This document shows, piece by piece, positions 1 to 14,200 of a stretch of 64,000 bases of DNA. This DNA comes from Caprimulgus europaeus (Eukaryota; Chordata; Aves; Caprimulgiformes; Caprimulgidae), in the NCBI GenBank assembly GCA_907165065.1, contig OU015530.1, forward strand, positions 52,364,465 through 52,428,464. Reading direction: 5' to 3'. The position numbers and the translations under genes are program-made. The stretch's first letter is position 1, and each line of letters opens with the position of its first letter. The notes beneath the pieces are model-generated. The model was given only the letters and a program-made list of their open reading frames with translations. It had not been told where the DNA came from and did not search any database.

Positions 1-2196
1 CCGTTCTTAGCTGGTTGTGTTCTGTAAAGCTTCTGAGCATTCCTGCACTGAGGGAAGTGATTTCACTTCCCTGCAATCCCATCCTTTCATTTGGTGCTGG
101 CTGATGTGCTGGGATGTTGGGAAGAACCGCAAGAAATGTAATACTTAAAGGCTCTTGTTTTCTTCGCAGCTGCATTGTTTTTCTAAGTATTAGAAGAGCG
201 TTACGTTTTTCTTGCTGTATCTCAATCTTGCTGGAAGAGCCTGTTGTATCCAATGAGTATGATGTTCCATGTGCTCTACTCCCTGCTTTTCATTACAGAT
301 GGGAGTAAATCCGTGTGATGATCTCGGATGCTACTGAGAGAAACGTTTTGTGTCCTTCCCAGTTCCAAAACACGTGCCCACCTTCCAGCCAGCTCGCTGA
401 TGGCTGTACGTGTAGGTGGGCTGGCACAGTGGCTGAAGGAAGGAGTGTAAGACAGTTTCTCCTGGTTGCTGTGTAGTTTATTCTGGTTCAAATACGTGTG
501 AAATGTGCATTTAAAGAAACTATGCTGGAGGATTATGGAGTGGCAAAGAACTGAAGGGGCTGCTGGCTTCAGTCTCCTCTAAGAAGGCTTTTACTTACTT
601 TGTGTGTTATATGTGTGCTGTTGCTGCTTTTGGATAAGCAAGCAAGGGGAAAGAGTTGCCACTGTGCTCACACGTCTCAGCATTGTCCTGAACAAATTTC
701 ATAGGGATGCCAAGAAAAGTCCCCTGTCCTTTATCTCTTCTTGCTTTCCTCTCCCTCTCTGACTCCTTTGTAAATTGAGTGGTTTGTTTCAGGCTTTGGT
801 TTGAGCCTCATTTTCATTCTTGAGCTGTTCCCAACACAATTTGAAGGATCTTGTTAGGTAGTCCAAGACAGTCGCTCTTCTTCTAGCAGGAGAGCAACAC
901 ATGTAGACTCAAAAGATGATTCCAGTTCTGCATGTGTTGTCCTTTTTGATCCATGAGAGCCGAAGGTGTTGCACGATAGAGTTTATTTCATAGCTCATCT
1001 AGTGGATCTCGTTCTGCAGAAATAGTTTGGATAGATTTAAGGTTTATAAGAGACTGTACAGAAAAAGGAAATGCTGGTTTTGGAATGATTTAATGACTCA
1101 CCACAGAACTAAACCCAAACCTTTCAGAGTCCTCTGTGAAAGAGGAACCAGAGTGGTTTTCTGTTCAGGAGAACAAGCGGGGTGCCCGTGTGCTGGCCCG
1201 CATGGCATCCCGATTCAAGGCATGTTGGTTGAGTGAATGGTTGCCTGGGAGCTCTGGGATGTTGGAACTGCTGAGATGCCCCAAACCGCTCAGGATTTGT
1301 GTACTTGGAATCAGAAGCTCCCAGGGTCTCCCAGGCTTTCCGTCAGCACGCCAGGCAGGTTGCCAAGTAGCCTGAAAATTTGGGAGGCGAGGTGCCAAGC
1401 TCTTGGCTCCCTTTCAAATGGGCTGCTGAACAGCTGGGAATCTGGATGCTTGGGCTTCTCAACAGCCCACCACGTTAGCTGCTGAAGAGCCAGGCAGGGA
1501 AAAAAAGCTGGAATTTGTGGCTCAAACCTGTCTGCTTTCCATCAGACCTTAGCTGCAATTGAAACAAATCTGCTAGGTATTTTAGTTTTGGTGTGCTGTC
1601 CTCACGTGATGACTTTTTTAATGTGATGACATCTAGTCATCTCTCACAACATTTTATTTTATGTGTCAAAATATTTGTTTCACTGACAATACCTGTTTCC
1701 ATTTAAAAGCTTTAGTGTCATTATTATTCTATAGGAATTTCTTCCAAGGATGCTCTGAATGGGTTGGTGTCTGTTTTACAGCCTGTGTCACTACTGGCCA
1801 GACTTTGGATTGTGTTCTCTTATTTCTATCTGTAGTTATCTCCTGTGTGCAGCAAACAGGATGCTCGTGTCTTAAAATGTTGCTGGTTTAATGTATTTTT
1901 TTGATCAGTAAAAGTTTGTTATTGTATTTTTCTTGTAAGAATAATCAGAAAAACTTAAGGAGCCAACTGCTGATTCAACTGTATGTTGTTGAGAACATTA
2001 CCTAGAACAGGAAAAAGCAGGGGGAGACTTCTGATTTGTACAAGGCTCAAATAATGGGTTAGCTTAAATGTCACATAATTTAGTGCTGAAAATTTTACCT
2101 CAAAGTAAAATTATTTAAATCTTGGATAAATGTAAAACTTCAATGTTTTTAAAGTGCTTTCAGTTCTAAAAAAGTTTTCCCTTCTTATGTTTGCAG
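1..2196 (+). other. KMT2C: KMT2C intron 1 (3' part)
   Basis: This is the noncoding 3' end of the intron before exon 2. It holds no recognised gene. A moderately GC-rich stretch at about 1137-1500, with recurring short words such as gccaag and agctggg, is unlike the surrounding AT-rich DNA; I could not assign it to a repeat family. The upstream end of the intron is outside the window. Confidence 0.8.
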
Positions 2197-2285
2197 GCCT
2201 CGGAGTAGAGGAAGAACTGCAGTGGAGGATGAAGACAGTATGGATGGTTTGGAGGCAGCAGAAACAGAAAACACTGTGGAAACAG
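2197..2285 (+). CDS. KMT2C: KMT2C coding exon 2: linker after the AT-hook region
   Basis: This 89-bp exon follows a pyrimidine tract ending ttgcag and ends at donor gtaatg. Its first base completes a codon begun in the upstream exon and its last base starts the next. It reads [20 protein letters not shown] and continues into a Glu/Thr-rich stretch. The basic start (P-R-S-R-G-R) is the tail of the AT-hook-like basic region, and the rest is acidic and probably unstructured. The sequence closely matches the human KMT2C N-terminus as I remember it. No catalytic residue lies here. Confidence 0.93.
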
Positions 2286-5200
2286 GTAATGATAATACAG
2301 TGTTGATGCTGTCTGGTTATGGTTTCTCTCTCAGAAATACATTTAACTTTACAGGATTTCAGCAGACAAGGAATATTTCTTTAATTTTGTAGTACAAGAT
2401 GTGCATTTGCACAGATATAAAAGACAAAACCCACCTATATTATTTAAACCTGTATTAATTAAAGCTATTTGAACCTATTGCTTTCAAGTAGTCTAATGGG
2501 AATGCCTTAGTAGTGTAGTTATGTGGAAACTCTTTTTCTGGTTTTGCAAGTCTGTATCTAAGAAAAATAAAAGCTCTGGAGCCGTAACTGCTGTTTTTAG
2601 AATACCTGCCAAAATACAGTATTACTTACTGACCCTCAGCTAACTACAGCAGATTATATACCAAAGGGATAACTGGGATAACCAAATGTTAATGCTTCCT
2701 ACTGCTGCTTAGGAAACATGATAAATCTCTGTTCTTGCTTTTGTAAATATTTGTTGTGATAGTTCCCAAATGCTTCCATTACCAGAGGGATCTCATTGTA
2801 CTGGACCAAGTAGTGTTGTAACAGTCTGTGATTTCTGTTCTGGCAGGTTAGGAGTCTAAAGAGACAAGCAGATGAGCGAACACACAAGATAAAGGCCATG
2901 GTGAAGAACTGTCAGCTCTTTGCCAGGCACATATCTGTAGTCATTTGCCTGTTTTTAACCAGGGACTGAATATGTGTAGAATGAAACCTGCCAGGAAAGA
3001 TGAAGCCATGGCCAATTGGCGGAAGTTTGTCGGTTTGACAGAAATAAGCCTTAAAAATGCACTGAGACATAAGTGTTTATAAATTTAATTAGGTGGCCCT
3101 GTATGTGTAATGAGCAAAGTGGAAGGAAGCTCAGAGACACTTAACAGCAGAACCTGGTGGTCAGGGCAGCAGTTGCATGGAAATGCTCACTGAGTTAAGG
3201 GAGTTGTCAAATTATTCTCATAGCTGCTAAGTAAAGGAGGTAGAGTTGTGAAGCCCTTAAAGAGGAAGACAAAAATCTGTGCGGAGTATAGATCTGTAGG
3301 GAGAAGAAGTAGATGACATCAGAAGAGCCATGTCTGCAGCAGCATTTTATATAAGCCATACAGGAATATGGTTGCAGTGGTGAAAACCATAAAAGAGCAG
3401 GCTGGAATTCTGGATGGAGAGTGAGCTTTGACTGTATGCGCCTGCTCTCTTTCTTCTTATTTGCTAGATGGTGAATGATGTTGAGAAGGCTTTGTACTCA
3501 AGACTTTAGGCTTTGGAGAGTGTCATGAGTGTTTAGTCACAACTTGGGTTGAATTTAAGTGTTGCCAATGGTTTGTGGAGGGAGTCTAGATTAAAGCTTA
3601 ATACAAGGATGCTGCATCGTTTTATTCTGACAGATGTTTTTCTGCCCCTGGTAATAAGCTGCTGGTGGTAGTGAACTGGGATGCTCTTTTCCCACTTCTA
3701 CAAGTAGGTAATTACCAGTTATTAAAGTTGAAAGTAAAAAACATTGTAGCAGGTATTTGTCTGTAGGAAAACAGAGTAGGGGGAAAGGAAGGTTAGTTAC
3801 AATTATGTCCTATATTCTGTTTATTACTCTTGCTGTCCCACATGCTAGAAAAAGCCTTACGAAAATCAGCAAAGGGGACAGAAAATGTGATTATAAGTGG
3901 TAAGTTTTAAAAATTTTAAATATGTTTGAAAAAAAAAACCACCAACAAAAAACAACCAAGCAAACCAAAAAGAAATTCAAGCTTAACAGCTGCTGGTATG
4001 CTACTGTGTAGGGAATTTATCGATAGCTAGATTTTTTGGGTTTACATGTCATTATTAACAAAGTTCCTCAACAGAGATCTGAGAACAGTTCTTACTTTGG
4101 AGGAGAGAGAGACACAGGTAATTATTTTTGAGGCTCCAAGAGTGCATAGAGATAAGTCTCTCCATTATCCTTCATCAGAATCATCCTGGCTGTCACAGAG
4201 GGCTGACACTCATTTCTAAATGCACAGGCAGCAGTGGAGCACTCTGCTAGAAATCCTGACAGCCAAAGACTCTGCTGGGGCTGCTGCTGGAAGTGATGCA
4301 CCATCACTGCAGTGCTGAGCCCAAGATGGTTTTGCAAACTGTATCTTAAGTGAGAAGAAGGTCTGAAGGGACACAGGACTAAAGTCCCATTTTTACAGGG
4401 GGAACCAGAATAGACTTGAAAGAGCGTTATTGTCTCGAGCAGTTTGATGGAGACAGAATTGCAATTATGCTATTTTAAAATAAAGTTGAGCACCATGTGA
4501 CTTGGTAGTCAATCACATTAACTGAAAACTCTACTGTCTCTAAAACTTATTCTGAGCACTTATCTGTGTTCATAATAAAGTGTGAGAGGAGTAATCCCAG
4601 TTTGTTGCTCCATGTAAAACTGTATTAATCAAATTGAATTGTATTTATGTTCTAGTTGATGAGTTTCTACTTTGACTAAAAAGGGCTTTTGTTTTGTTTT
4701 CTTGCAAATAGTGGACTTGCCAGCAATTTGCTGTAGTAGTTGGCAAACTGAAGCATAATATAGTAACATTACAAAACACAGAATGAGATCATCGGAATAT
4801 GAAAAAATTCCTGACATGCAGCTTCTGACATATTTTGAGTCTCCGTATTTCTATCTTCTTTTCCATTCTTTTGTTCATGTGTTGAGTATAATCAGGAAGT
4901 CTTTTACTGTGTGAAGTTTTTGTTTCTTGTTTGTTTGGGTTTGGGAGGTTGTTTCTATTTTATTTATGGAGTCTAGAATAACTGGTGCCCTTTTGTGAAG
5001 CGCTGCTCTAATAAAATGAGGGAAGTCCATCTTATTAACGTTGTATTTGGTGTAATGAGCACTACTTCTAGGGAAGGGAGCAATGCAGGAGGAATGAGAA
5101 CTTTCCTCACAGGGAGAGAAAAGGGAGATGCCCCATATGATACTACCTAGAATAAAGAGGTCTTTTCTAGCTGTTGAATCTTTTTTGGGGGGGAAAAAGC

Positions 5201-8200
5201 AAGGAGGGATGTAGATACAAAACATTATTTCCATTCATAATGTCGACAGAAATGTTTGTTCAAAAGAAAAAAAAAAAAAGGCCAAATTTCTTCCTGAAGT
5301 AGCTCTTCAGTAATGCAGAGGTATGGCTGTTTTAATGGCAGTCCAGGAAACAAGTTGCTACCCTTAACAAAATTCTGTACTCTCACATGTAAAAAGAGGC
5401 AGAGCTGGAAGCAGAGCAGGGGAAGCTGTGTGCCGCTCTGATCGTTTCCGTATGGGTGATCATCCCCGCCAGCCCCAGGGATGTCTGAGCCCTGCCTGTT
5501 TCTGCCAAGTGCTATGTTCTCTTTGGTATAAATGAAGGTAGAATTCTTAAAGATGGAAAGAGAGAGGGATTTGGAATTGGAAAAGGAAATTTTGGAATTT
5601 GGAAAGAAATACCTGTTTGGAGCTCAGTCAACTCTTTCCTAAAGGATGGTGCTGGCAGCTGCTTCTTCTGAATCAGGAGACTTTCAGTTTCTTGTAAACC
5701 CCGGGGCAGATTCCTTTCCTTTACCCAGCAGTACTGTCCCTCTTGCTGATTTCTTGGGTCTTCCCTTAGTGACTGTTTTGCTTCTCAGCTTCATATTGCT
5801 CTTTCCAGCTGTCTGTTCCTTTGTTGTTCTTCACTGTGGTTCCTACCAGTGATGTTTCCCTCATATTTCTCCATCCAACTGATGTTGACCTTACCCATCC
5901 CTCCCATCATTTTAGCACCCACAGCATCATAGCACGGTTGAGGTTGGCAGGGACCTCTGGAGATTATCTGGTCCAATTCCTGCTCAAGCAGGGCCACTTA
6001 GAGCTGGTTGCCCTGGACCATGTCCAGATGGCTTTTGAATATCTCCAAGGATGGAGACTTCACAACCTCGCTGGGCAACCTGTGCCAGTGCTCAGGCTCC
6101 CTCACAGTAGAAAAGTGTTTTGTGATGTTCAGAGGGAACTTCCTGTGTTTTAGTTTGTGTCCATGGCCTCTGGTCCTGTCAAGACCTTCCATCCATCGAC
6201 ACCTTCTGCCTTTCTAGCTATCAGCAAAATGCAGTTTGTTGTAGAATACTGTGTTCTCCTCTAGGTCCCCTTGTGTTGCTCCTCTCTGCAAGAGTAGTTT
6301 TCTTTTGAGGAGTGAGTCTCTGTAGTGGCCAAAAGAACCTCAAACCAAAACATGAAAGTCTGGAAAGCATGTGCCTCTGTGTGCACACATATATGCAAAT
6401 ATAAAATTGCTTATCTCAAGAAAGAAATAATATAACAAATAAGTCCTGGTAAGATTATTGTAGGTTTGGTGGCCCTTTGCTATTAATGCTCCTGCTTCCT
6501 TTTCCCCATCTTAGTTTCAGCAGTTTTCTGTACTTGGTATTTCCTTGATTCTGCAATTGAACTGACTGAAACTGAATTCTGTGTGTTCATTCTTTTATTA
6601 TTCTCTCTTTTCTTTGAGAACACTTGTAAAATATCCAACTCCTCCTAGAATCTCTAATCCTTTCAGTCTTTGTCTCACATAAAAATGTTGAGATTCAGAC
6701 TCTGATCTGGGAGAATTGCATTAAAATAAGTTTATTTTAACTGCTGAGTCTCGTGGGAAAATCATAGTAAATCCACTGGGTATTCTGTTTACTATCTGTA
6801 TCATGTCAACCAATTCTTAAAATAAATTAGTACTTAATAACAGACCCTTACCTCCCCATGGTGTCTGCAGGCTTCAGAACTGATAATACATAAAAGGATT
6901 GCTATGATTTTATCAACTGCTAGCTCCTTGCCTGCATTATTGTTGTTAGGAATGTTATTTTCTAACACAGTGACATGGCCTGGCCTGTTGATTTCTTGTT
7001 GGACTTCATCTTAACTCCCTGAAGTCTTCCTCTAATCAGCCTCTTTTGTCTCAGGGCAAAGCAAAGAAGAACCAGAAACAAAACACTTTTCAGTGGAGGA
7101 AGGTTATCCCTGCAGAAGTTGCCAGAGAATTTTGGACTAAATCAGAATCTCATCAGCTTTAAAGCACTTTTCTAGAGAGAGAAAAAAAAAATTACTGCAA
7201 TATCCTACTTATTAGAGAAAATAGTCATGTTTTGTACCAGTATGAACCATAGTGAGCAGAGCCTCCCACTAAGACAGCAAAACACACCTCAGAGCAAGCC
7301 CTGGTTTGAGTCAATCCATGGCAAAAGCTCTCATCAACTTGTTAACACCAAAGACCTTTTAAAATCCACTTTATGCTTTCAGGCAGATACTTAGGCCTCA
7401 TCACTGTGTCACTTATCACTTCTAAAATTCATGAAAGGGAAAATTAACACCACTGAGGACGTTGCCTGTAGATTAAATTTGTCCATAAATACTTGGGGCA
7501 AATATGTGCTTAAAAATGTGCTTAAATATGTTTTAAGGCAATTAATACTCCCTGTAATCATTATAAAAGGAAAAAACCAGCAGAACTGAAGCATCTTCTT
7601 GTTATTATTACAAGCATTTTCTTAGTTTTCATTGCATTCTGGTAATTTGTTTGTAATAAGGAAATCAGATGCAACAGGATATTATTTGGTAAAAAAAAAA
7701 TTAAATCATTACAGGTTTACTTGTTAATAGTATTTATCATCATACATGCTTAAAATAGGACATTTAAAAAAAAAATTAAAAATCTTTTTTTTTTTTTCCT
7801 TCTAATCAATATCTTTGTCTCAAGTGTTTCAAGAGCAGGTAGAATATTTTTTAGTAGGTGGAATCTGTTATTTCCCAGTAAATTCTAACCTCATGGAGTT
7901 TTTAATTGTGGAGGTTATTGCTGAAATCGAACCTCTTTTCTTACTTATTTACTCAATACTGCTTTTGCAGTTCTGGTATCAAACTCTGCTTTGTTAAACA
8001 TAACCAACAGGTTTTGGAAGGAGTCTTCAAGGACCACAAATATTTCACTTTCCATTTTCCTGAAGGTTAATGTTGCTGCTGTGTTGTCAGTGGCATGATG
8101 GAGTAAATTTGTGTTGACATTACCAGTCAAATATGTTGAAATATTAGCATATATCTTGTGTGCTGTACACTCTTCCTCACTGAAAATGGTGCTGGTTTGG

Positions 8201-11200
8201 GTATGTTTTAGTTCTATGCATCTCTCTCATTTTTTAGTAATGCTCTGTTGAGGCCAACTCAAGAAGAAATATTAGAGAAATTAGTCCCACCTAGTTAAAA
8301 TCATAATATAAACCAGGTTGGCTTGGGAGTTCTGTACGCATTTTCCTTGCTAACCTTTTTCTAAGTTGAGTACAAAAGGGAAGTAAAATACAATTATTTA
8401 GGGTAATAAGAGGTACCCACCTGCAAGACACTAAAGACTGACCATAGAGAACTGAATTACTCTTAAATTCAGTAGTAGTAGTGCATGTAAAAGAACATGC
8501 AGGAGAAAATCACCATCCTAATTTTGTGTAAACAAAATCGCTCTCCAATAGCTGTTGCCACCTGAGCAAGTATTACTGTAGTTGTTCCAATAATTGCAGC
8601 AGCTTTTTTAAGTTAAAGAAGGAAGTAAAATTCTAAGAATTACTGGCAAAGGAATAAGGGAAAAAAACCCCATATTTTTATTATTATTTTTTTTTACTGT
8701 TCCTTTATACACATCTGGCGTGACTGCACGTTAAATGCCACGTGCTGTTCTGCTTCCCCTTCTCCAAAAGGATGAGCAGTAATTGGGAAAGTACAGGAGA
8801 GACCAACCAGTATGACAAGAAGTAAGTAATAGCTTCTGTGCAGGGATCAGTTAAGGTAAAAGACTTCAGCCTGAAATTATATGACTGGGGAGGAATTTAA
8901 TAGAGTCCCACAAAACGATGAGTGGTGTGGAGAAAATGAGCAGTCGATGATGATTCATTTTGTTTTGCAACACAGAAATTAGGGGGTATCAGGTCATGTT
9001 CAGAGCACAAAGGCAGGTGCATTTGCTCTTGGCATCTACTTAAATAACAAAATTCATTGCTACTGGATGCTTTGGGCATGAAAAATTTTATATGGGTTTC
9101 AAAAAGACCTGAACAAATTCGTGGAAAAATAATCAGATGGGTACTGTTGAATACCACTCCTAACTTAGGAGGTTCCTCAGTTGTGGATCACTGGGAGCCT
9201 GTTATCCATAATATGGTGTCTTTAGAATGACTGAAGTTGCAGTTTAAATGGTCCTACATTGAAAACCTTATTTTTATTTTATAATCAGTATGAAATTTAT
9301 AGAGATTTATTTTCTGTATAAAATGTGTTTAACAAATAGGAGTTCTATTTGAATGAAAAATATGAAAATACACACTGAAATGTACAAAAAAGAATAGCTG
9401 CAGACTTTTATTTCCATATAACAACTGTCCCAGTAAGTAAATCTGGGACAGTCCTTCAGATAGGAAAAAATAGGTAAGTGGTGGTTTTAAAAGAAAATAT
9501 AACATGTGGGACACTTGCAATAAAACCCAACAAAACACTTGTGATGCAGTTGTACATTTTGTTGTTTGTTGTTGTGAATGAAATTGCACAACGTTGACTT
9601 AAGATGAAGAAAGTATGCCTCTGTCCCTGGAAAAATGGTTCTTGCCTGTGGTTATTCCCATCACACTCAGACTTCAGTATGATTTTTTTTTTCCCCCTTT
9701 CTCTGCCCTGGTTGTGTTTTTAGCAGGCAAGAATAGATGGCTACAAACTCAGAGCAGCCCAAGTAATGGCAGTAGCTGTCAGCAACAATCACTTTTGTGT
9801 GTCTTTTGATAGACCTTGGCTTGTCTTGGTGCTGTCTGGAAGGGTTGCAGGTGATCTGCACGGGACTGGTTAGCTGCAGCGTGCCCATTTGTTCCCTCGT
9901 GCTCAGCTGCTGAGACCTGCACACACAAAGTTATTGTACGTGGAAGGTTTCTGCGCGTTGGTGATTACTCTACGTGGCAGCCTGGATGTTCTCAGACACC
10001 AGAAGTGATGTTTCTGTTAAACTGTGCCCTGAACAGGAACAGAGTTATGAACTCTGACTAGTGGAAACTAGTTTTGTTCCCAAGTTGGGACAGTGAGTGA
10101 AACTTGATAATTTTAGTACTAGATAGGCACTTAAAATCCATCATTTACATTCCCTCGTTAAAATTTCTTTTCACATTGTTGCTACACTGACCTGGTTTCT
10201 TCATCTGCCTAAGCTACTAGAAACTGGAGCATTTTGGTGTTGTTTGTGCTTGTGTAGACCCCCATGAGGCTGTGTCAAACACCTTGTCCCATTAGCCCTT
10301 CTCTGATGCAGCGCTCCCCCTTCCTTCTGCAAAAATAACAGTTGCATCTGCTGGTTAAAAGCTTGTTATTCCCTCTTGTTGAACATCACAGTAAGTAACC
10401 GTTGAGACCCCTGGAATGTCCCTGCAGTGTTTGGTGATGCTGGTATTTTCCAGCCTGTGACATTTTCTGTTCTTACTGAAAGTTTTGGAAGCTCATGACA
10501 TGTGCTTTGTTGTCTGCCAAATAAGCAGTAGGTCTGACAGTAGAGTCCCAGCCAGTAAACTGGTTAAACAGTTAACTCAATGCATCTAAACAGTAGTGGA
10601 ATATTTATTTTATGTTTATGACACCTGCTTTGATGTTTTGTTGGTTTTGGTTGGGTTTTTTCTGTTTGTTTGGTTGTTTTTTTCCCCTCAGTGTCACTAT
10701 ATACTGAAAATTATCTCATAAGATTTTAAAGGAGATTTTTTTTGTGGCAGAACTCTTACAGTATTTTCAGTTTTTGACTTGCAAAATAGTTTCTAACTTA
10801 AAAAAAAAAAAGTTTTGGGTATGTGGTTGTCTTTTCTTTGCCTGATTGCCATAGCAGAGCCCACACGTGTATCTCCTTATCTTGCTGTAGGTTTACCCAA
10901 GTAGTTTGTAGAATAGTATCATGTGATTACTAGAAAATGGAAAAGGATTGTTTGTAACAAAAGAACATTTTAGATCTTTAGTTGGTGTTGCTTCATCACT
11001 CTTGCTTCATCACATCCCCAAAGAAATCTGTGATCATGTAATAAAATTCCAGCCATCACCACTCTCCTCGTTCCCACGAGCCTGCACGTGACGGTCTGCA
11101 AGGGAACCAGAGCCACTGATGGGCTTACAAGAACCAGGGCTTCCACCTCTGGGTCTGCATGTCCCATGCACATTTCTTACATGGGCAGAGGTTTCTAAGG

Positions 11201-14200
11201 CATCTGAAGACAGAGCAGGAAAAGAGGAAATTATCCACACAGTTATTATTCAGAATCTCTATAGAAGACATGTAAGTGAGACCAAATGCTGTGAGGAAGG
11301 CGGGTAGTCCACGTAATTGACTGAGAATGGTATGTGCTACTTGGTATTATCCTTGAGTGTTCACTGCATTCTGCTCTACAAAGAGGAATAAAAGTAATTA
11401 TTAAGAGAAGACATTTTTGAATGCTTAAAATATGGAACCTTTGTAGAGGTCTTTTTCCTCATTTGAAGAATTGCAAATTGCTTCTTGAATAGTATAAAAC
11501 CTAAGGATTGTCTTTTCAACCCAGAGCCCAGTGTATAAATCTTATTTAGGCATAAATCTTTATTTATGTTTTTATTTTTTCTTGCTACTATTTCATATCT
11601 CCATCCTTGGAGATGCTCAAAGGCCATCTGGGCATAGTCACAGCCAACTGGCTCTGGGTGGCCCTGCTTGAGCCGAGGTCTGGACACGGTGACCTCTCCA
11701 GGTGCTCTCCAGCCTCACCTGTACTGTGATTCTGTGAATGTTACTCAGGCTGTAAAGCATATGGAAGTCTCAACCCTTTTGGTGGCTCATGTGGATAGGA
11801 ACTCTACTCCTAGTACTCTTGAGAATTTCTTTTAACCTTAGTAAGAAAAGAAGACCCTTCTGCCCTCACTAGTTAAGTGGGGAAAATTATTGATATAATT
11901 GTCTTAAAGTAATAAAAATATTTTAAATGCTATGTTTCCTAGTGTTTTCCTAATGTTTTAGTAAAGGATAGTGACATAAAAAAGAACTTAGAGACATTTG
12001 GGAATTGTGCAATTAACTTTTTTTAATTCTCAGTTCCCCCACCAACTCATTAAACATGGGCAAGACCTTCACTGTGACAGAAAGAGTCATGAAAATAGGA
12101 TGTAGAATAAAGCCTTATATATGAATCTGCAAATGAGCTTCACATTTATTAATCATTCATGGTTCCTTCATTCCCAGAAGCTTCAAAGTAGGATGCCATA
12201 CCCAAGTCTGATGAACATTCATTAAATACAGTACAGTGAAAAGCAGTTAATGTGTTGTGCCAGATGCTTCCAAGAACATCTCTGAGACAGCGATGAGGGT
12301 ATCTGCTGTCCCTTTGCTGTGCCAGTGCCAGAATCCCACCTCCTAGGAGTTTGACTCATGAAATGCTTTGCTTCTATTCTTCCTTAACTTTCTTTTGGTA
12401 AGCTTGAACAAGGTTGAAGTATGGCACACACAACTGACAAACACTACTTTCATCCTGTTTGGTGAGCACCGTGTTTTCAGTCTTCCAACGGCATATTGGG
12501 ACGCAGTTTGGTTGATTGCAGAGACAGCACTTGAGATGTTGTTTGTCTCATTTAGTATAATTTGGGTCCCTTCTTTTCTAGGGAAGCAAACAGCAGGGGG
12601 AAAAGCACCATAAGGATGTAAGCTCGTAGAGTTGTTGTGTGTAGTGAAACAATCTGTGTCTTCTCCCACAGCCCAGAGTCCTTGAGAATGAGTTAGTGCC
12701 TGTGAACTTTGCCATTCCAGCACCATGGGTCCCCATTAATGTATAATGAGATGAAAGCTGGCAAAGAGTAAATGGCTTTTGCTTACTTGAAAGTTTCTGC
12801 AGGCACACAATAAAGCAGAGTTCCTTTTGCAAAGTGTAACTAGGTTATATAAATTCACCAAGATGGATCAGAGCAAGGCCACAATTTCTGGTGGTCTTCC
12901 TTGAGCATTTCACACGTGACTGTCCTGAGCTGTGTTGTGGGTTTTGTTTTGAGTGATTTGGCATCTGTCTTACAGGTGTTGATGGTTTGTGCTCTTCATG
13001 GAGGCCGTACTTAGAAATTTGGGGGTTACTTGCACAAAATTATCCTTCAGACCCAACATACTCTGAAAACTCACTGCAGACCATGATGAATGGCCCCGCT
13101 GGACACTGCCTGTTTCGGGAATCCTTGTGCAGGAATGATTGCAGGGATTGTTTGTTCAGACATGCCAAAAACTAAGGGCGTGGGGGGTTAGTTTATTTTG
13201 GTTTGTTTTCTGTATGGAGCCATTTACTATTACAAGGGATGTATTCCCAACAAGATATTTATTTAGTGTCAAATGACTGCCCAGCATTATTTTTTTCAGG
13301 ATAGGTTAGTGGACTGGGTTTAACACAAGCCACTTAGCTTTTGGAGGGGTAGTCATTTTTGGGTGTTTCAGCTGTTCAAAAACATTTCAGATATATGTTA
13401 CTGAGTGGTAGCTTAACTGAAATAGGTGAAGCAATTCCAGTTTACACCAGCTCAAATAAATACCCAGACTGGGCACACCCAGTCATGAACAGGAATTTCT
13501 TATTCTTTTTTTTTTTTTTTTCTCTCTTAATTTTGTGCTTCTCTTCTGTATGATTTAGATGCCTTCATTAAGGGTTTTAAACATTATACATTGTCTTCCT
13601 AAATGAGATCATTCAAGGTTAAAGAATAATTTTACTTCAGTCTCTGTACATCAGATGAGAAAGATTTCTCCTTCTCCACGTGCTGTAGCGGGTATATTAT
13701 TTCAGTATTACAGACCAAGCTGTGCAGTTTTATGTTCTGAGGATTTTTCTCTTTTTTATTGTTCTTATTTATAAGTTTAAGGCTTGTAGCAGGTTTTATG
13801 CACACCCACTCATGTTGCAGATTCTACCCATCCATTTCTCCACTTGAAGCATTCTTCATCCTTTGCAATATTTGATTATATTTGACATGTCATATATTAT
13901 TTTTTTAAAAAAAGTGAAAGTATCCTCTTCTTAAATCTTTTAAATAATCTGTTAGTTTACTCTAGCTGGACTTCTTTGAAAGAGCTGTATGTGTTGGCCT
14001 CTTAGCTCAAACCCAGGTTCACTGGAAGTTTTAGGAGATGTAGGACCCAGGCACGGTTCCTTGGTCTGGCTCTGCTGCAGGGACAGATGCAGCAGCTGTG
14101 GACACTGACAGGAGAGCACCAGTGTCATAAGCTGGATATGCCAAAGAACATCTACCAGAGTCCTATGGTTTTTATGTTATATAGGTTTCCAAAGCAAAGT

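Noticed and set aside
5821..6192. Open frames of 64-110 codons on both strands
   Set aside because: They cross the CR1 fragment at 5921-6200 and show no host-gene features.
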